From a bacterium (GTDB lineage Bacteria > Bacillota > Clostridia > Oscillospirales > Oscillospiraceae), in contig JAHYYS010000014.1 in the NCBI GenBank assembly GCA_019424865.1, positions 628-39,760 on the forward strand: DNA of 39,133 nucleotides. Reading direction: 5' to 3'. Below the pieces are notes generated by a model. The model worked only from the letters and a program-made list of their open reading frames with translations. It ran no database searches and had not been told where the DNA came from. Position 1 is the first letter of the stretch, and every line of letters begins with the position of its first letter. Below, piece after piece: positions 23,965 through 31,860 of this stretch. The translations under genes and the position numbers were made by a program.

Positions 23965-23985
23965 TGTATATATACTATATATACA
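23965..23985. promoter_or_regulatory. Palindromic operator for the YtrA-type regulator
   Basis: Perfect inverted repeat TGTATATATA / TATATATACA with one central base. It touches the last base of the -10 box and covers the likely transcription start, so a bound dimer would block initiation. This fits autoregulation by the GntR protein encoded just downstream. Confidence 0.75.
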
Positions 23986-24012
23986 GTATAACGATATTTT
24001 CTGATTTGTCAA
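23985..24012 (-). promoter_or_regulatory. Promoter of the GntR-ABC operon
   Basis: On the minus strand TTGACA (24012-24007), a 16-bp spacer and TATACT (23990-23985), followed immediately by the palindrome at 23965-23985. Confidence 0.75.
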
Positions 24013-24054
24013 GGGCCGGGCATAATATTTTTTTCCGGCCGTGTCCGGCCCCTT

Positions 24055-25446
24055 TTACAGCAGCTCCGCCAGGAGATCCAGGGCGGACCCCAGCCGCTCC
24101 GGATCCACCCCCGGATAGCTGACCACCAGGGTGTGGCTGCGTCCCTCTCCGGATTGCCGCTGGTAGTCCGAGAGGAAGGACAGACGGATGCCCTGTTCCC
24201 GGGCCAGAGCGGCCAGCTCGCCGTCTCCCCGCTCCGTATCCAGCCGCAGCAGAAAGTGCAGCCCGGCCTCCGCGCCCAGCACCTGGCACCGGCCCGCCAG
24301 CGCGCTTGCCTGGACAGCCCGGATCACCTGATCCCGCCGGGCGCGGTAGACCACCCGCATCCGGTTCACGTGGGTCTCAAAATGCCCCTCCTCCAAAAAC
24401 GCCGCCAGGGTATACTGTTCCAGGGCCGGCACAGTGCTGGAGTAAAACCCCAGCTTCTTCTGATACGCCTCCAGCAGCCCGTCGGGCAGCACCAGATAGC
24501 TGATCCGCAGGGAGGGGGCCAGGGTGCGGGAAAAGGTGTTGACATACAGCACTCTGCCGGTCCGGTCGATGCTGCGCAGGGCGGGAATGGGGCGGCCGGT
24601 AAAGCGGAACTCGCTGTCATAGTCGTCCTCAATCATATACCGGCCCTCCCCCTTCTCCGCCCAGCGCAGATAGGCCTGCCGGCGGGCAATGGGCGTCACC
24701 GCCCCGGTGGGAAACTGGTGGTTGGGGGAGATATGCAGCACCTGAATCTCCCCCTCCTCCAGCGCCTGCACGGGCACGCCCTGGCTGTCCAGGGGAAGTG
24801 CACGGCAGGGCGCCCCGTTCAGGGCGTAAATGCGGGCCGCCTTGTCATATCCCGGGTCCTCCAGACCGTACCGCTTCTGCCGGCCCAGCAGCTGGACAAT
24901 CAGGTTGTACAGATACTCCGTCCCCGCCCCCACCACAATCTGCTCGGGCCGGGCGGAGATGCCGCGGAACTGGTACAGGTGGCGGGAGATGGCCTGGCGC
25001 AGCTGGGGGACGCCGCTGTGGGGCACCGCCCGCAGCAGATCCCGCCCCCGCTCCGTCAGCACCCGCCGCATCAGCCGCGCCCAGGCGGAGAAGGGAAAGT
25101 CCTCCGCGCCGCCGCTGCCCCCCTTCAGGTCCAGCAGCCAGGCGCCCTCCGCCCCGCTCTCCGGCTCCCTCGTCCCCAGGGGCGGCTGGGATCGGGGCGC
25201 GGTCTCCACAGCGGCCACAAAGTACCCGCGCTTCTCCTGGGGAACGATGTACCCCTCCGCCGCAAGCTGATTATAGGCGCTCTCCACCGTGGCCACCGAC
25301 ACTTGAAGGTGCCGGGCCAGCGCCCGCTTGGAGGGGAGCTTTTCCCCCGCCGCCAGTGTCCCGGAAAAAATATCCCCTTTGATGCAGCGGTATAAATAGT
25401 CGTACCGCGCCAGCTGTCCCCGGCGCTCTAAATCATAGGTCAGCAT
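24055..25446 (-). CDS. MocR/PdxR-like regulator (GntR HTH fused to aminotransferase-like domain)
   Basis: A 463-residue protein. ATG 25446 is set by GGAGGG; earlier codons are in the promoter. The N-terminal GntR helix-turn-helix (about 10-75) contains LPSKRALARHLQVSVATVESAYNQLAAEGYIV. The rest is a fold-type I aminotransferase-like domain with IEDDYDSEF and NTFSRTLAPSLRISYLVLP. The lysine that forms the Schiff base with PLP in this family (usually FSKTLAPGLRLGY) is Arg307 here (codon 24526-24528), so covalent PLP binding is not expected. It is divergent from an ECF S component, an arrangement seen for PdxR-type control of vitamin B6 uptake. The intergenic repeats fit MocR operators. Confidence 0.88.
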   Translation of the reverse strand: MLTYDLERRGQLARYDYLYRCIKGDIFSGTLAAGEKLPSKRALARHLQVSVATVESAYNQLAAEGYIVPQEKRGYFVAAVETAPRSQPPLGTREPESGAEGAWLLDLKGGSGGAEDFPFSAWARLMRRVLTERGRDLLRAVPHSGVPQLRQAISRHLYQFRGISARPEQIVVGAGTEYLYNLIVQLLGRQKRYGLEDPGYDKAARIYALNGAPCRALPLDSQGVPVQALEEGEIQVLHISPNHQFPTGAVTPIARRQAYLRWAEKGEGRYMIEDDYDSEFRFTGRPIPALRSIDRTGRVLYVNTFSRTLAPSLRISYLVLPDGLLEAYQKKLGFYSSTVPALEQYTLAAFLEEGHFETHVNRMRVVYRARRDQVIRAVQASALAGRCQVLGAEAGLHFLLRLDTERGDGELAALAREQGIRLSFLSDYQRQSGEGRSHTLVVSYPGVDPERLGSALDLLAELL

Positions 25447-25456
25447 AGGTCCCTCC

Positions 25457-25527
25457 ATCTGGTCTGGTAAAAAAATATAAAAGTGGTTCTTTAATTCATA
25501 CCAGATATGATTAAAATACAAACCAGG
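25457..25527. promoter_or_regulatory. MocR-type operator region (direct plus inverted CTGGT boxes)
   Basis: On the minus strand CTGGTTTG (from 25527) and CTGGTATG (from 25505) are direct repeats 22 bp apart. The inverted form ACCAGACCAGAT lies at 25468-25457, next to the regulator gene. Direct repeats at about two helical turns plus one inverted box is the layout described for MocR/PdxR-type regulators. The region serves both divergent genes; AT-rich -10-like hexamers are present but I cannot assign them firmly. Confidence 0.55.
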
Positions 25528-25585
25528 CCAAAAAGCAAGCATAATCTCAAGCCGGGCCCGGCGCACAGGAAAAGGAGCGAGAAGA

Positions 25586-26104
25586 ATGTCTGATGTTAAA
25601 ATCCGCAGGCTGGTGCTGGCGGCCCTGTTTGCCGCGCTGTGCACCGTGATGACCATGGTGGTTCAGATCCCCTCCCCCATGCAGGGCTATGTGAATCTGG
25701 GGGACTGCGCCGTCCTGCTCTCCGCCTGGGTGCTGGGCCCGCTGTACGGCGGGGCCGCCGCGGGTATCGGTTCCATGCTGGCCGACCTGCTCTCCGGCTA
25801 TGCCCACTACGCCCCCGGCACGCTGGTGATCAAGTTCGGAATGGCCCTGGCCGCCGCCCTGATTTTCCGGGCCGTGCGGCGCCGGGGGCCGGGGTGGCTT
25901 CCGGCGGCCCAGGCGGCCAGCGGTCTGGCCTCGGGCGTCATCCTGGTGGGGGGCTACTTTGGCTACGCCTGTCTGTGGCTGGGCAAGGGGCTGGCCGCCG
26001 CCTCCTCCATTCCCGGCAATGTGGTGCAGGCTGTCTTCGGCCTGATCGCCGCCGCACTGGTCTACGGCGCGCTGGCCCGTGGCCGGGCGCTGGAGCGTAT
26101 CTGA
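25586..26104 (+). CDS. ECF transporter S component, possibly for vitamin B6
   Basis: A 172-residue membrane protein with about five or six helices. It begins MSDVKIRRLVLAALFAALCTVMTMVVQIPSPMQGYVNLGDCAVLL; helix 1 has the AxxxA-type pattern (AALFAAL) used to bind the T component. GPLYGGAAAGIGSMLADLLSGY and YAPGTLVIKFGMALAAALIFR are typical of the ECF_trnsprt/HmpT-ThiW-like group. AAAAGGAGCG precedes the ATG. No T or A subunit lies nearby, so it probably uses a shared energising module encoded elsewhere. A substrate of pyridoxine or pyridoxal is inferred only from the divergent MocR gene; thiamine precursors are the main alternative. Confidence 0.85.
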   Translation: MSDVKIRRLVLAALFAALCTVMTMVVQIPSPMQGYVNLGDCAVLLSAWVLGPLYGGAAAGIGSMLADLLSGYAHYAPGTLVIKFGMALAAALIFRAVRRRGPGWLPAAQAASGLASGVILVGGYFGYACLWLGKGLAAASSIPGNVVQAVFGLIAAALVYGALARGRALERI

Positions 26105-26171
26105 TCCGCCTTTTTCTCTGTCATGCCCTGGCCCGGCCCGTGGAAACCCGCCTGTGCGGGAATGTGCAAAA

Positions 26172-26406
26172 AGTGCCTGTCGACAAAGCGGCTTGTCAAT
26201 TTATCAAAATTGACAAGCCGCTTTGTCGAGAAAGTAAGCACGCCAGGTGGGACTCGATTCCATACGGAAAAGTCGTCCCGCCTGGCGTGAGAGGTGTCAT
26301 TTCCGACGTACACGCCGCCGGAAATGACGGATTCAATTTTATTCCTGCGGCTGCGGCCGCAGGAACTCCTTGCAGGAGGGCTTTTTTGACAAGCTGAGTG
26401 CCTGTC
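26172..26406. repeat. Palindrome cluster with 10-bp direct repeats at its ends
   Basis: The 348-bp gap between the ECF gene and dnaE holds no gene. It contains consecutive inverted repeats: 26180-26229 (23-bp perfect arms, 4-nt loop), 26239-26289 (15-bp arms, one wobble), 26295-26328 (10-bp arms), 26342-26365 (10-bp arms) and 26366-26378 (5-bp arms, then a run of six T). AGTGCCTGTC occurs at 26172-26181 and again at 26397-26406, bracketing about 215 bp. TTGACAAGC also appears near both ends. It looks like a small non-autonomous palindromic element or a multi-terminator region. Confidence 0.6.
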
Positions 26407-26437
26407 CGCTTTTTACGCGGACAGGCACTTTGTCTTT
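26397..26437 (+). terminator. Hairpin terminator between the ECF gene and dnaE
   Basis: 13-bp arms (26397-26409 and 26417-26429) with a 7-nt loop, followed by a T-rich tail (TTGTCTTT) on the plus strand. It lies 24 bp beyond the end of dnaE and may also stop dnaE transcripts. Confidence 0.65.
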
Positions 26438-26452
26438 CCAGGCTTTAGGGCC

Positions 26453-29400
26453 CTACTTTACAACCACGTTTTCCTCCCCCAGCCGCTCCCGCAGGTCCTC
26501 CAGCAGGGCGGGATGGATCTGGCAACAGGTGCCCACCCGCTTTTTGCAGTCGGCAAAATACAGCACCGTCTCGTTCTCGCCGGGAAAAAAGGACAGGGCC
26601 AGGCGCACCTTCCGCAGACGGGGGTCCTCCCGGGAGGGCAGGCGCAGGTACAGCTTCTCCGCCGGGATCCCCTGGGCCTCCACCTCGGTCAGCGGCCGGA
26701 TGGCGTCCACCATCAGCTGGGGCTCCTTCTCATCCCGCACGGAGATCTTTCCTGTCACCAGAATGGCGGAGTTCTCCCGGATATAGCTCCCGCTCTCCTC
26801 CAGCACCCGGGAGAAGCATAAGAGCTCCATGGAGGCGGTGTCGTCCTCCAGGGTGACATAGGCCATCAGGGTGTTGTTCCGGGTGGTCCGGGTGCGGTAG
26901 GTGGAGATAATCCCCGCCACGGACACCCGCTGGTTGTCCCGGTACTCCTGGGGCCCCTCCTCCCGCTGGAAGTCCGACAGGATGGAGCCGATGGACACCG
27001 CCCCTTTCCTCCGGGCCAGCTCCCGGTACTGGTCCATGGGGTGGCCGGACAGATAGAGGCCGGTGGTCTCCTTCTCCATGCTCATCAGCTCCTGGGGGCT
27101 GTACTCCGGCAGATTGGGCAGGTGCAGGGCGGGCAGCGGGGCCGGGCCGTCATCGGCGGTCCCGCCGCCAAAGCCGAACAGATCCAGCTGGCCCTCCACG
27201 TTGCGCTTGCGGCTGGCGGCGATGCCGTCCAGCACCTGTCCATACACATGCATCAGCTGGGAGCGGCGATAGCCCATGCGGTCAAAGGCCCCGGATTTGA
27301 TCAGACTTTCCACCACCCTCCGGTTCAGATCCTGGTCAAACATCCGGTCACAGAAGTCCATAAAGTCGGTGAAGGGTCCCCCCTTCTCCCGCTCGGTCAG
27401 CAGGCCGTTGATAAAGCTGCGGCCCACCCCCTTCAGGGCCACCAGTCCAAAGCGGATGCCCTCCCCCACCACGGTGAAGTCCGCGCCCGACTCGTTGACG
27501 TCGGGGGGCAGCAGCTTGATGCCCATGGAGGTGCACTCCGAGATATACTCGGCCACCTTCTCCGTGGAGTCCAGCACCGAGGTGAGCAGGGCGGCCATGT
27601 ACTCCCTGGGGTGGTGGTATTTGAACCAGGCCGTCTGATAGGCCACAATGGCATAGCACACGGCGTGGGCCTTGTTGAAGGCGTACTCGGCAAAGGCGTC
27701 GATCTCCTGGTAGATGGCCTCCGCCGTCTCCCGGGGGATCCCGTTGGCAATGCAGCCCGCAATCCCCCGGGACGGGTCCCCGTGGATGAAGAACCGGCGC
27801 TCCCGCTCGATCTCCTTGCGCTTTTTCTTGCTCATGGCCCGGCGCACCATATCGGCCTGGCCCAGGGAATAGCCCGCCAGCTGCTGGAAAATCTGGATCA
27901 CCTGTTCCTGATAGACGATACAGCCATAGGTGTTGGACAGGATGGGCTCCAGCGCGGGGTGCTTATAAGTAATCTTCTCCGGGTTCTGCTTGCAGGCAAT
28001 AAACCGGGGGATGGACTCCATGGGTCCGGGGCGGTACAGGGCGATGATAGCGGTGATGTCCTCAATATTCTGGGGTTTCAGGCTCATGCACACCCCGGTC
28101 ATGCCGGTGGACTCCATCTGGAACACCCCGGCGGTCTTCCCCTCGGAGAGCATCTGATAGACCGCCGGGTCATTCTCCGGAATATCGGCCGCCTGGAAGC
28201 CCGGCTCCCTGCGCCGGACCATTTTGACGGCGTCGTCCAGAATGGTCAGGTTGCGCAGGCCCAAAAAGTCCATCTTCAGCAGGCCCAGTTCCTCCAGGGT
28301 GGTCATGATGTACTGGGTCACCGGCAGGCCGTCGTTGGTAGCCAAGGGGACATACTCGTACACCGGCCGGCTGGTGATGACCACGCCCGCGGCGTGGGTG
28401 GAGGTATTGCGGGGCATCCCCTCAATGGCCATGGCGGTGTCAATCAGCTTCTTAATCCGCTCGTCCCCCTCATAGGCCTCCCGCAGCTGCTTGGACAGCT
28501 TCAGGGACTCCTCCAGGGTGATGTGCAGCGCCCCCGGGCCGCTGGGGATCAGCTTGGCCAGGGCGTCCACCTCGGCATAGGGGAAATTGAGCACCCGGCC
28601 CACATCCCGCACGGCCCCCCGGGCCGCCATGGTGCCGAAGGTGACAATCTGGGCCACATGGTCAGAGCCGTATTTCTGATTGACGTAATCAATGACCTCC
28701 TGCCGCCGGCGGATGCAGAAGTCAATGTCAATATCGGGCATGGACACCCGGTCCGGGTTCAGAAAGCGCTCGAAGTATAAATTGTACCGCATGGGATCCA
28801 CGTCGGTGATGTTCAGGCAGTAGGACACCATGGATCCGGCGGCGGACCCTCTGCCCGGCCCCACGGGAATGCCGTTGCCCTTGGCAAAGGCGATGAAGTC
28901 GGAGACGATGAGGAAATAGTCCACAAAGCCCATCTTCCGGATCATGGCCATCTCATAGCGCAGCTGCTTCTGATACTCCGGGGGCTGCTCCGGGTAGCGC
29001 CGGGCAAAGCCGTCCATACACAGCTTTTCAAAGTAGGCATCCCCGTCGGTGTAGCCCTCGGGCAGCTGGAAGTGGGGCAGGTGGTACTTGCCGAATTCAA
29101 ACTCCACATTGCACAGCTCGGCAATTTTCGCGGTGTTTGCGATCGCCTCGGGATACTCCGGAAAGAGGGCGGTCATCTCCTCCTCCGATTTGACGTAAAA
29201 CTCCTTTGTCTCAAACTTCATCCGCCCCGGGTCGTCCAGCGTCTTGCCCATCTGGATGCACATGAGGATGTCCTGCATCTCCGCGTCCTCCCGGCGCAGG
29301 TAGTGGGCGTCGTTGGTGGCGATGATGGGGATCCCCGTCTCCCGGTGAATGCGCAGCAGGCCCGCGTTGACCTGCTGCTGGGCGGCAATGCCGTGGTCCT

Positions 29401-29929
29401 GCAGCTCCAGATAGTAGCCGTCCTCCCCGAACAGCTCCCGCATCTCCAGGGCCACCGCCTTGGCCTGGTCATACTCCCCCGCCGTCAGCAGCCGGGGCAG
29501 CTCCCCGGCCAGACAGGCGGAGCAGGCAATCAGGCCCCCGGCGTGCTTCCGCAGCAGCTCCAGGTCGATGCGGGGCTTGATGTAAAAGCCCTCCAAAAAG
29601 GCCTGGGACACCATATAGGACAGGTTGCGGTACCCCTCCTCATTGCGGCACAGCAGCACCAGATGGCGGGACTCGGCGTCGTACTCGTGGACCTTCTGGA
29701 AGCGGGTGCGGCCTCTGGGGGCCACATACACCTCACAGCCGATAATGGGCTTGATCCCGGCGGCCTTACAGGCCTTGTAAAAATCGACGACACCGTACAT
29801 GACCCCGTGGTCGGTGATGGCCACCGCCTCCTGGCCCAGCTCCTTGACCCGGTCCACCAGCTTTTTGATGCGGCAGGCCCCGTCCAGCAGGGAAAATTCC
29901 GTATGGAGATGTAAATGGACAAATGACAT
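26453..29929 (-). CDS. dnaE: DNA polymerase III subunit alpha (DnaE)
   Basis: A 1,158-residue replicative polymerase of the DnaE class, normal length. The N-terminal PHP domain starts MSFVHLHLHTEFSLLDGACRIKKLV and includes ITDHGVMYG and GCEVYVA. The catalytic palm has GNGIPVGPGRGSAAGSMVSYCLNITDVDP and PDIDIDFCIRRRQEVIDYV (catalytic Asp residues near 400). Finger motifs follow (GVVITSRPVYEYVPL, YRPGPMESIPRFI, YQEQVIQIFQQLAGYSLGQADMVRRAMSKKK). Then comes a helix-hairpin-helix region (GLVALKGVGRSFINGLL), and a C-terminal OB fold (RVSVAGIISTYRTRTTRNNTLMAYVTLEDDTASMEL). GAGGAG precedes the ATG, and the gene follows a GNAT gene after only 5 bp. Confidence 0.97.
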   Translation of the reverse strand: MSFVHLHLHTEFSLLDGACRIKKLVDRVKELGQEAVAITDHGVMYGVVDFYKACKAAGIKPIIGCEVYVAPRGRTRFQKVHEYDAESRHLVLLCRNEEGYRNLSYMVSQAFLEGFYIKPRIDLELLRKHAGGLIACSACLAGELPRLLTAGEYDQAKAVALEMRELFGEDGYYLELQDHGIAAQQQVNAGLLRIHRETGIPIIATNDAHYLRREDAEMQDILMCIQMGKTLDDPGRMKFETKEFYVKSEEEMTALFPEYPEAIANTAKIAELCNVEFEFGKYHLPHFQLPEGYTDGDAYFEKLCMDGFARRYPEQPPEYQKQLRYEMAMIRKMGFVDYFLIVSDFIAFAKGNGIPVGPGRGSAAGSMVSYCLNITDVDPMRYNLYFERFLNPDRVSMPDIDIDFCIRRRQEVIDYVNQKYGSDHVAQIVTFGTMAARGAVRDVGRVLNFPYAEVDALAKLIPSGPGALHITLEESLKLSKQLREAYEGDERIKKLIDTAMAIEGMPRNTSTHAAGVVITSRPVYEYVPLATNDGLPVTQYIMTTLEELGLLKMDFLGLRNLTILDDAVKMVRRREPGFQAADIPENDPAVYQMLSEGKTAGVFQMESTGMTGVCMSLKPQNIEDITAIIALYRPGPMESIPRFIACKQNPEKITYKHPALEPILSNTYGCIVYQEQVIQIFQQLAGYSLGQADMVRRAMSKKKRKEIERERRFFIHGDPSRGIAGCIANGIPRETAEAIYQEIDAFAEYAFNKAHAVCYAIVAYQTAWFKYHHPREYMAALLTSVLDSTEKVAEYISECTSMGIKLLPPDVNESGADFTVVGEGIRFGLVALKGVGRSFINGLLTEREKGGPFTDFMDFCDRMFDQDLNRRVVESLIKSGAFDRMGYRRSQLMHVYGQVLDGIAASRKRNVEGQLDLFGFGGGTADDGPAPLPALHLPNLPEYSPQELMSMEKETTGLYLSGHPMDQYRELARRKGAVSIGSILSDFQREEGPQEYRDNQRVSVAGIISTYRTRTTRNNTLMAYVTLEDDTASMELLCFSRVLEESGSYIRENSAILVTGKISVRDEKEPQLMVDAIRPLTEVEAQGIPAEKLYLRLPSREDPRLRKVRLALSFFPGENETVLYFADCKKRVGTCCQIHPALLEDLRERLGEENVVVK

Positions 29930-29934
29930 GGGAG

Positions 29935-30435
29935 CTACTCCTCTGCGTACAGATTGTCTTGTTCAAATCGGGGGGCCGCATCCGGCCCCCTCCGCTCCAT
30001 ATACAGCAGCGGATAGGGGGCGCCCTGCTCGTCCAGCGGGGTCCGCCGGACCACGTGGAAGCCCATGTGCTGATAGAATCCCACAGCGCCCGGATTTTGT
30101 TCGTTGACGGTCAGCGTCCGGACCTTGAACCGGTCTATCCCGTATTGGAGCAGCCGCCGTCCCACGCCCCTTCCCCGCGCCTGGGGCGCGAGAAAGAGCA
30201 TTTCCAGCCGCCCCTCTTCCGTCCCCATAAATCCCACCCAGCGTCCGTCCCCATCCCGGACTGCCGCAAGCTGGTCCACCGCGGACAGGGCCTGGGGGAC
30301 GTAACCTCTGAGCCGTTCAATCTCCTGCTCTGACAAAAACAGGTGGGTTGCCCGAACCGAGCTCTCCCAAACCTCCGTCAGCTCCGCGATTACCTCCGGC
30401 GGGCGGGTGTGCAGCTGTGTAATCCGCAGTTCCAC
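29935..30435 (-). CDS. GNAT acetyltransferase (YjaB/ElaA-like size class)
   Basis: A 166-residue protein with a GTG start one base after the previous stop (TAACGTG), so translation is probably coupled. Acetyl-CoA site MLFLAPQARGRGVGRRLLQYGIDRF carries the R/Q-x-x-G-x-G/A loop. NEQNPGAVGFYQHMGFHVVRRTPLDEQG is the usual C-terminal beta-alpha pair. The N-terminus (WESSVRATHLFLSEQEIERLRGYVPQAL) resembles YjaB-type members. Substrate unknown. It sits directly before dnaE, probably in the same transcript; a functional tie to replication is not implied. Confidence 0.88.
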   Translation of the reverse strand: MELRITQLHTRPPEVIAELTEVWESSVRATHLFLSEQEIERLRGYVPQALSAVDQLAAVRDGDGRWVGFMGTEEGRLEMLFLAPQARGRGVGRRLLQYGIDRFKVRTLTVNEQNPGAVGFYQHMGFHVVRRTPLDEQGAPYPLLYMERRGPDAAPRFEQDNLYAEE

Positions 30436-30436
30436 G

Positions 30437-30925
30437 TTAATCCCCGGCCTTTGCCGCCTGCTCCAGGGTCTCCCCCGTCAGACGGTAGGTGGTCCACTCC
30501 TCCATGGGGACGGCGTGCATCTTCTTGGTGTAGAAGTCAATGGAGGGCTGGTTCCAGTCCAGGCAGGACCACTCCAGCCGCCCGCAGCCCCGCTCCACCG
30601 CAATGCGGGCCAGCTCTTTCAGCAGAGCCTTGCCATAGCCCTTCCCGCGCTCCTGGGGCAGGACAAACAGGTCCTCCAGATAGATCCCCGCCCGGCCCAA
30701 AAAGGTGGAGAAGTTATGGAAAAACAGGGCAAAGCCCACCGCTCTCCCCTCGTCCAGGGCGAAGAGGACCTCCGCCTTTTTCTTTTCAAAAATCCACTCC
30801 CGCAGCAGCGCCGGCGTGGCCACCACCTGGTCGGTCATGTGCTCATAGTCGGCCAGGGCGCGGATAAAGGACAGCATCAGCTCCTCGTCGCCAGGGGCGG
30901 CGGGACGGAAGGTTACACTTGACAT
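30437..30925 (-). CDS. GNAT acetyltransferase, diamine-N-acetyltransferase-like
   Basis: A 162-residue protein beginning MSSVTFRPAAPGDEELMLSFIRALADYEHM. ATG 30925 is chosen for AAAGGAG upstream. The core reads VLFALDEGRAVGFALFFHNFSTFLGRAGIYLEDLFVLPQERGKGYGKALLKELARIAVERGCGRLEWSCLDWNQPSIDFYTKKMHAVPMEEWTTYRL. The FHNFSTFLGRAGIYLEDLFV and LDWN-x-PSI-x-FY blocks are characteristic of the spermidine/spermine N-acetyltransferase (SSAT) group, so a polyamine or thialysine-like amine is a likely substrate by family. It begins the GNAT-GNAT-dnaE run, and its upstream region is the repeat array. Confidence 0.9.
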   Translation of the reverse strand: MSSVTFRPAAPGDEELMLSFIRALADYEHMTDQVVATPALLREWIFEKKKAEVLFALDEGRAVGFALFFHNFSTFLGRAGIYLEDLFVLPQERGKGYGKALLKELARIAVERGCGRLEWSCLDWNQPSIDFYTKKMHAVPMEEWTTYRLTGETLEQAAKAGD

Positions 30926-30979
30926 AATTTTTCTCCTTTGCTTTTGTGATACGATGTGAGTTTCCCCTATGCGGACGGC

Positions 30980-31037
30980 GGCAGGGGGCAAGCCCCTGCC
31001 CTACAATGTGCAAATGTCGGAACGGCTCATTGAGCCG
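30980..31037. repeat. Two lone palindromes at the edge of the repeat array
   Basis: GGCAGGGGGC/GCCCCTGCC (about 30980-31000) is followed by CCTACAA. CGGCTCA/TGAGCCG (31023-31037) is followed by CCCCTACAAG. Both share the stem-plus-CCTACA layout of the palindromes inside the array, but with different stem sequences. Confidence 0.6.
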
Positions 31038-31860
31038 CCCCTACAAGAAGGACGCGGAGTGGGCGCACTGTCCGGGCCCGCCCTTTCTTTGGCGCGTAGG
31101 GGCGGATAGTATCCGCCCGCCGGGAGTGTGCCCCGTTGTTCCGGGCAATTTCGTCCTCCGGGGACAGCGGGACGGGCCGCGTCTCATGTGCGGGACCCGA
31201 TAAAGGCATCGGGCTGCGGGCGGCTGATAGCCGCCCCTACAAGAAAGAGGCGGAGCGGGCGCACTGCTCGGGTCCGCCCTTCCCCCGGTGCGTAGGGGCG
31301 GATAGTATCCGCCCGCTGGGGGCACGCCCCCCGTTGTTCCGGGCAATTCCGCCCTCTGGGGACAGCGGGACGGGCTACGTCTCATGTGCAGGGCCCGACG
31401 AGGGCATCGGGCTGCGGGCGGCTGATAGCCGCCCCTGCAAGAAAGAGACGGAGCGGGCGCACTGTTCGGGCCCGCCCTTCCCCCGGTGTGTAGGGGCGGA
31501 TAGTATCCGCCCGCCGGGGGCACACCCCCCGTTGTTCCGGGCAATTTCGTCCTCCGGGGACGGCGGGACGGGCCGCGTTTCATGTGCGGGACCCGATAAA
31601 GGCATCGGGCTGCGGGCGGCTGATAGCCGCCCATGCAAGGAGGACACGGAGCGGGCGCACTGTCCGGGTCCGTCCTTTCTTTGGCGCGTAGGGGCGGATA
31701 CTATCCGCCCGCCGGGGCGTTCCCCGTTGTTCCGGGCAATTTCGTCCTCTGGGGACGGCGGGAGGAACCGCGTTTCATGTGCGGGGCCCGACGAGGGCAT
31801 CGGGCTGCGGGCGGCTGATAGCCGCCCCTGCAAGAAAGAGGCGGAGCGGGCGCTCGCCTG
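31034..31860. repeat. Tandem array of about 197-bp REPIN-like units
   Basis: Units start at 31034, 31230, 31428 and 31626 (spacings 196, 198, 198, 195), with a partial fifth unit from 31821 to the whiA stop. Each unit contains GCCGCCCCTACAAG (or CCTGCAAG), then about 55 bp later the inverted copy GTAGGGGCGGATAGTATCCG, itself a stem with 9-bp arms. A GC-rich filler with GTTGTTCCGGGCAATTTCG follows, then a hairpin CCCGAT...ATCGGG, and then GGGCGGCT-GAT-AGCCGCCC, whose right arm begins the next unit. Whole units are repeated, with no unique spacers. Frames stay open because 198 is a multiple of three, but I consider it non-coding. Confidence 0.85.

Noticed and set aside
31034..31860. CRISPR array
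   Set aside because: Units of about 197 bp repeat in full with no short repeat/unique spacer alternation, and no cas gene is present.
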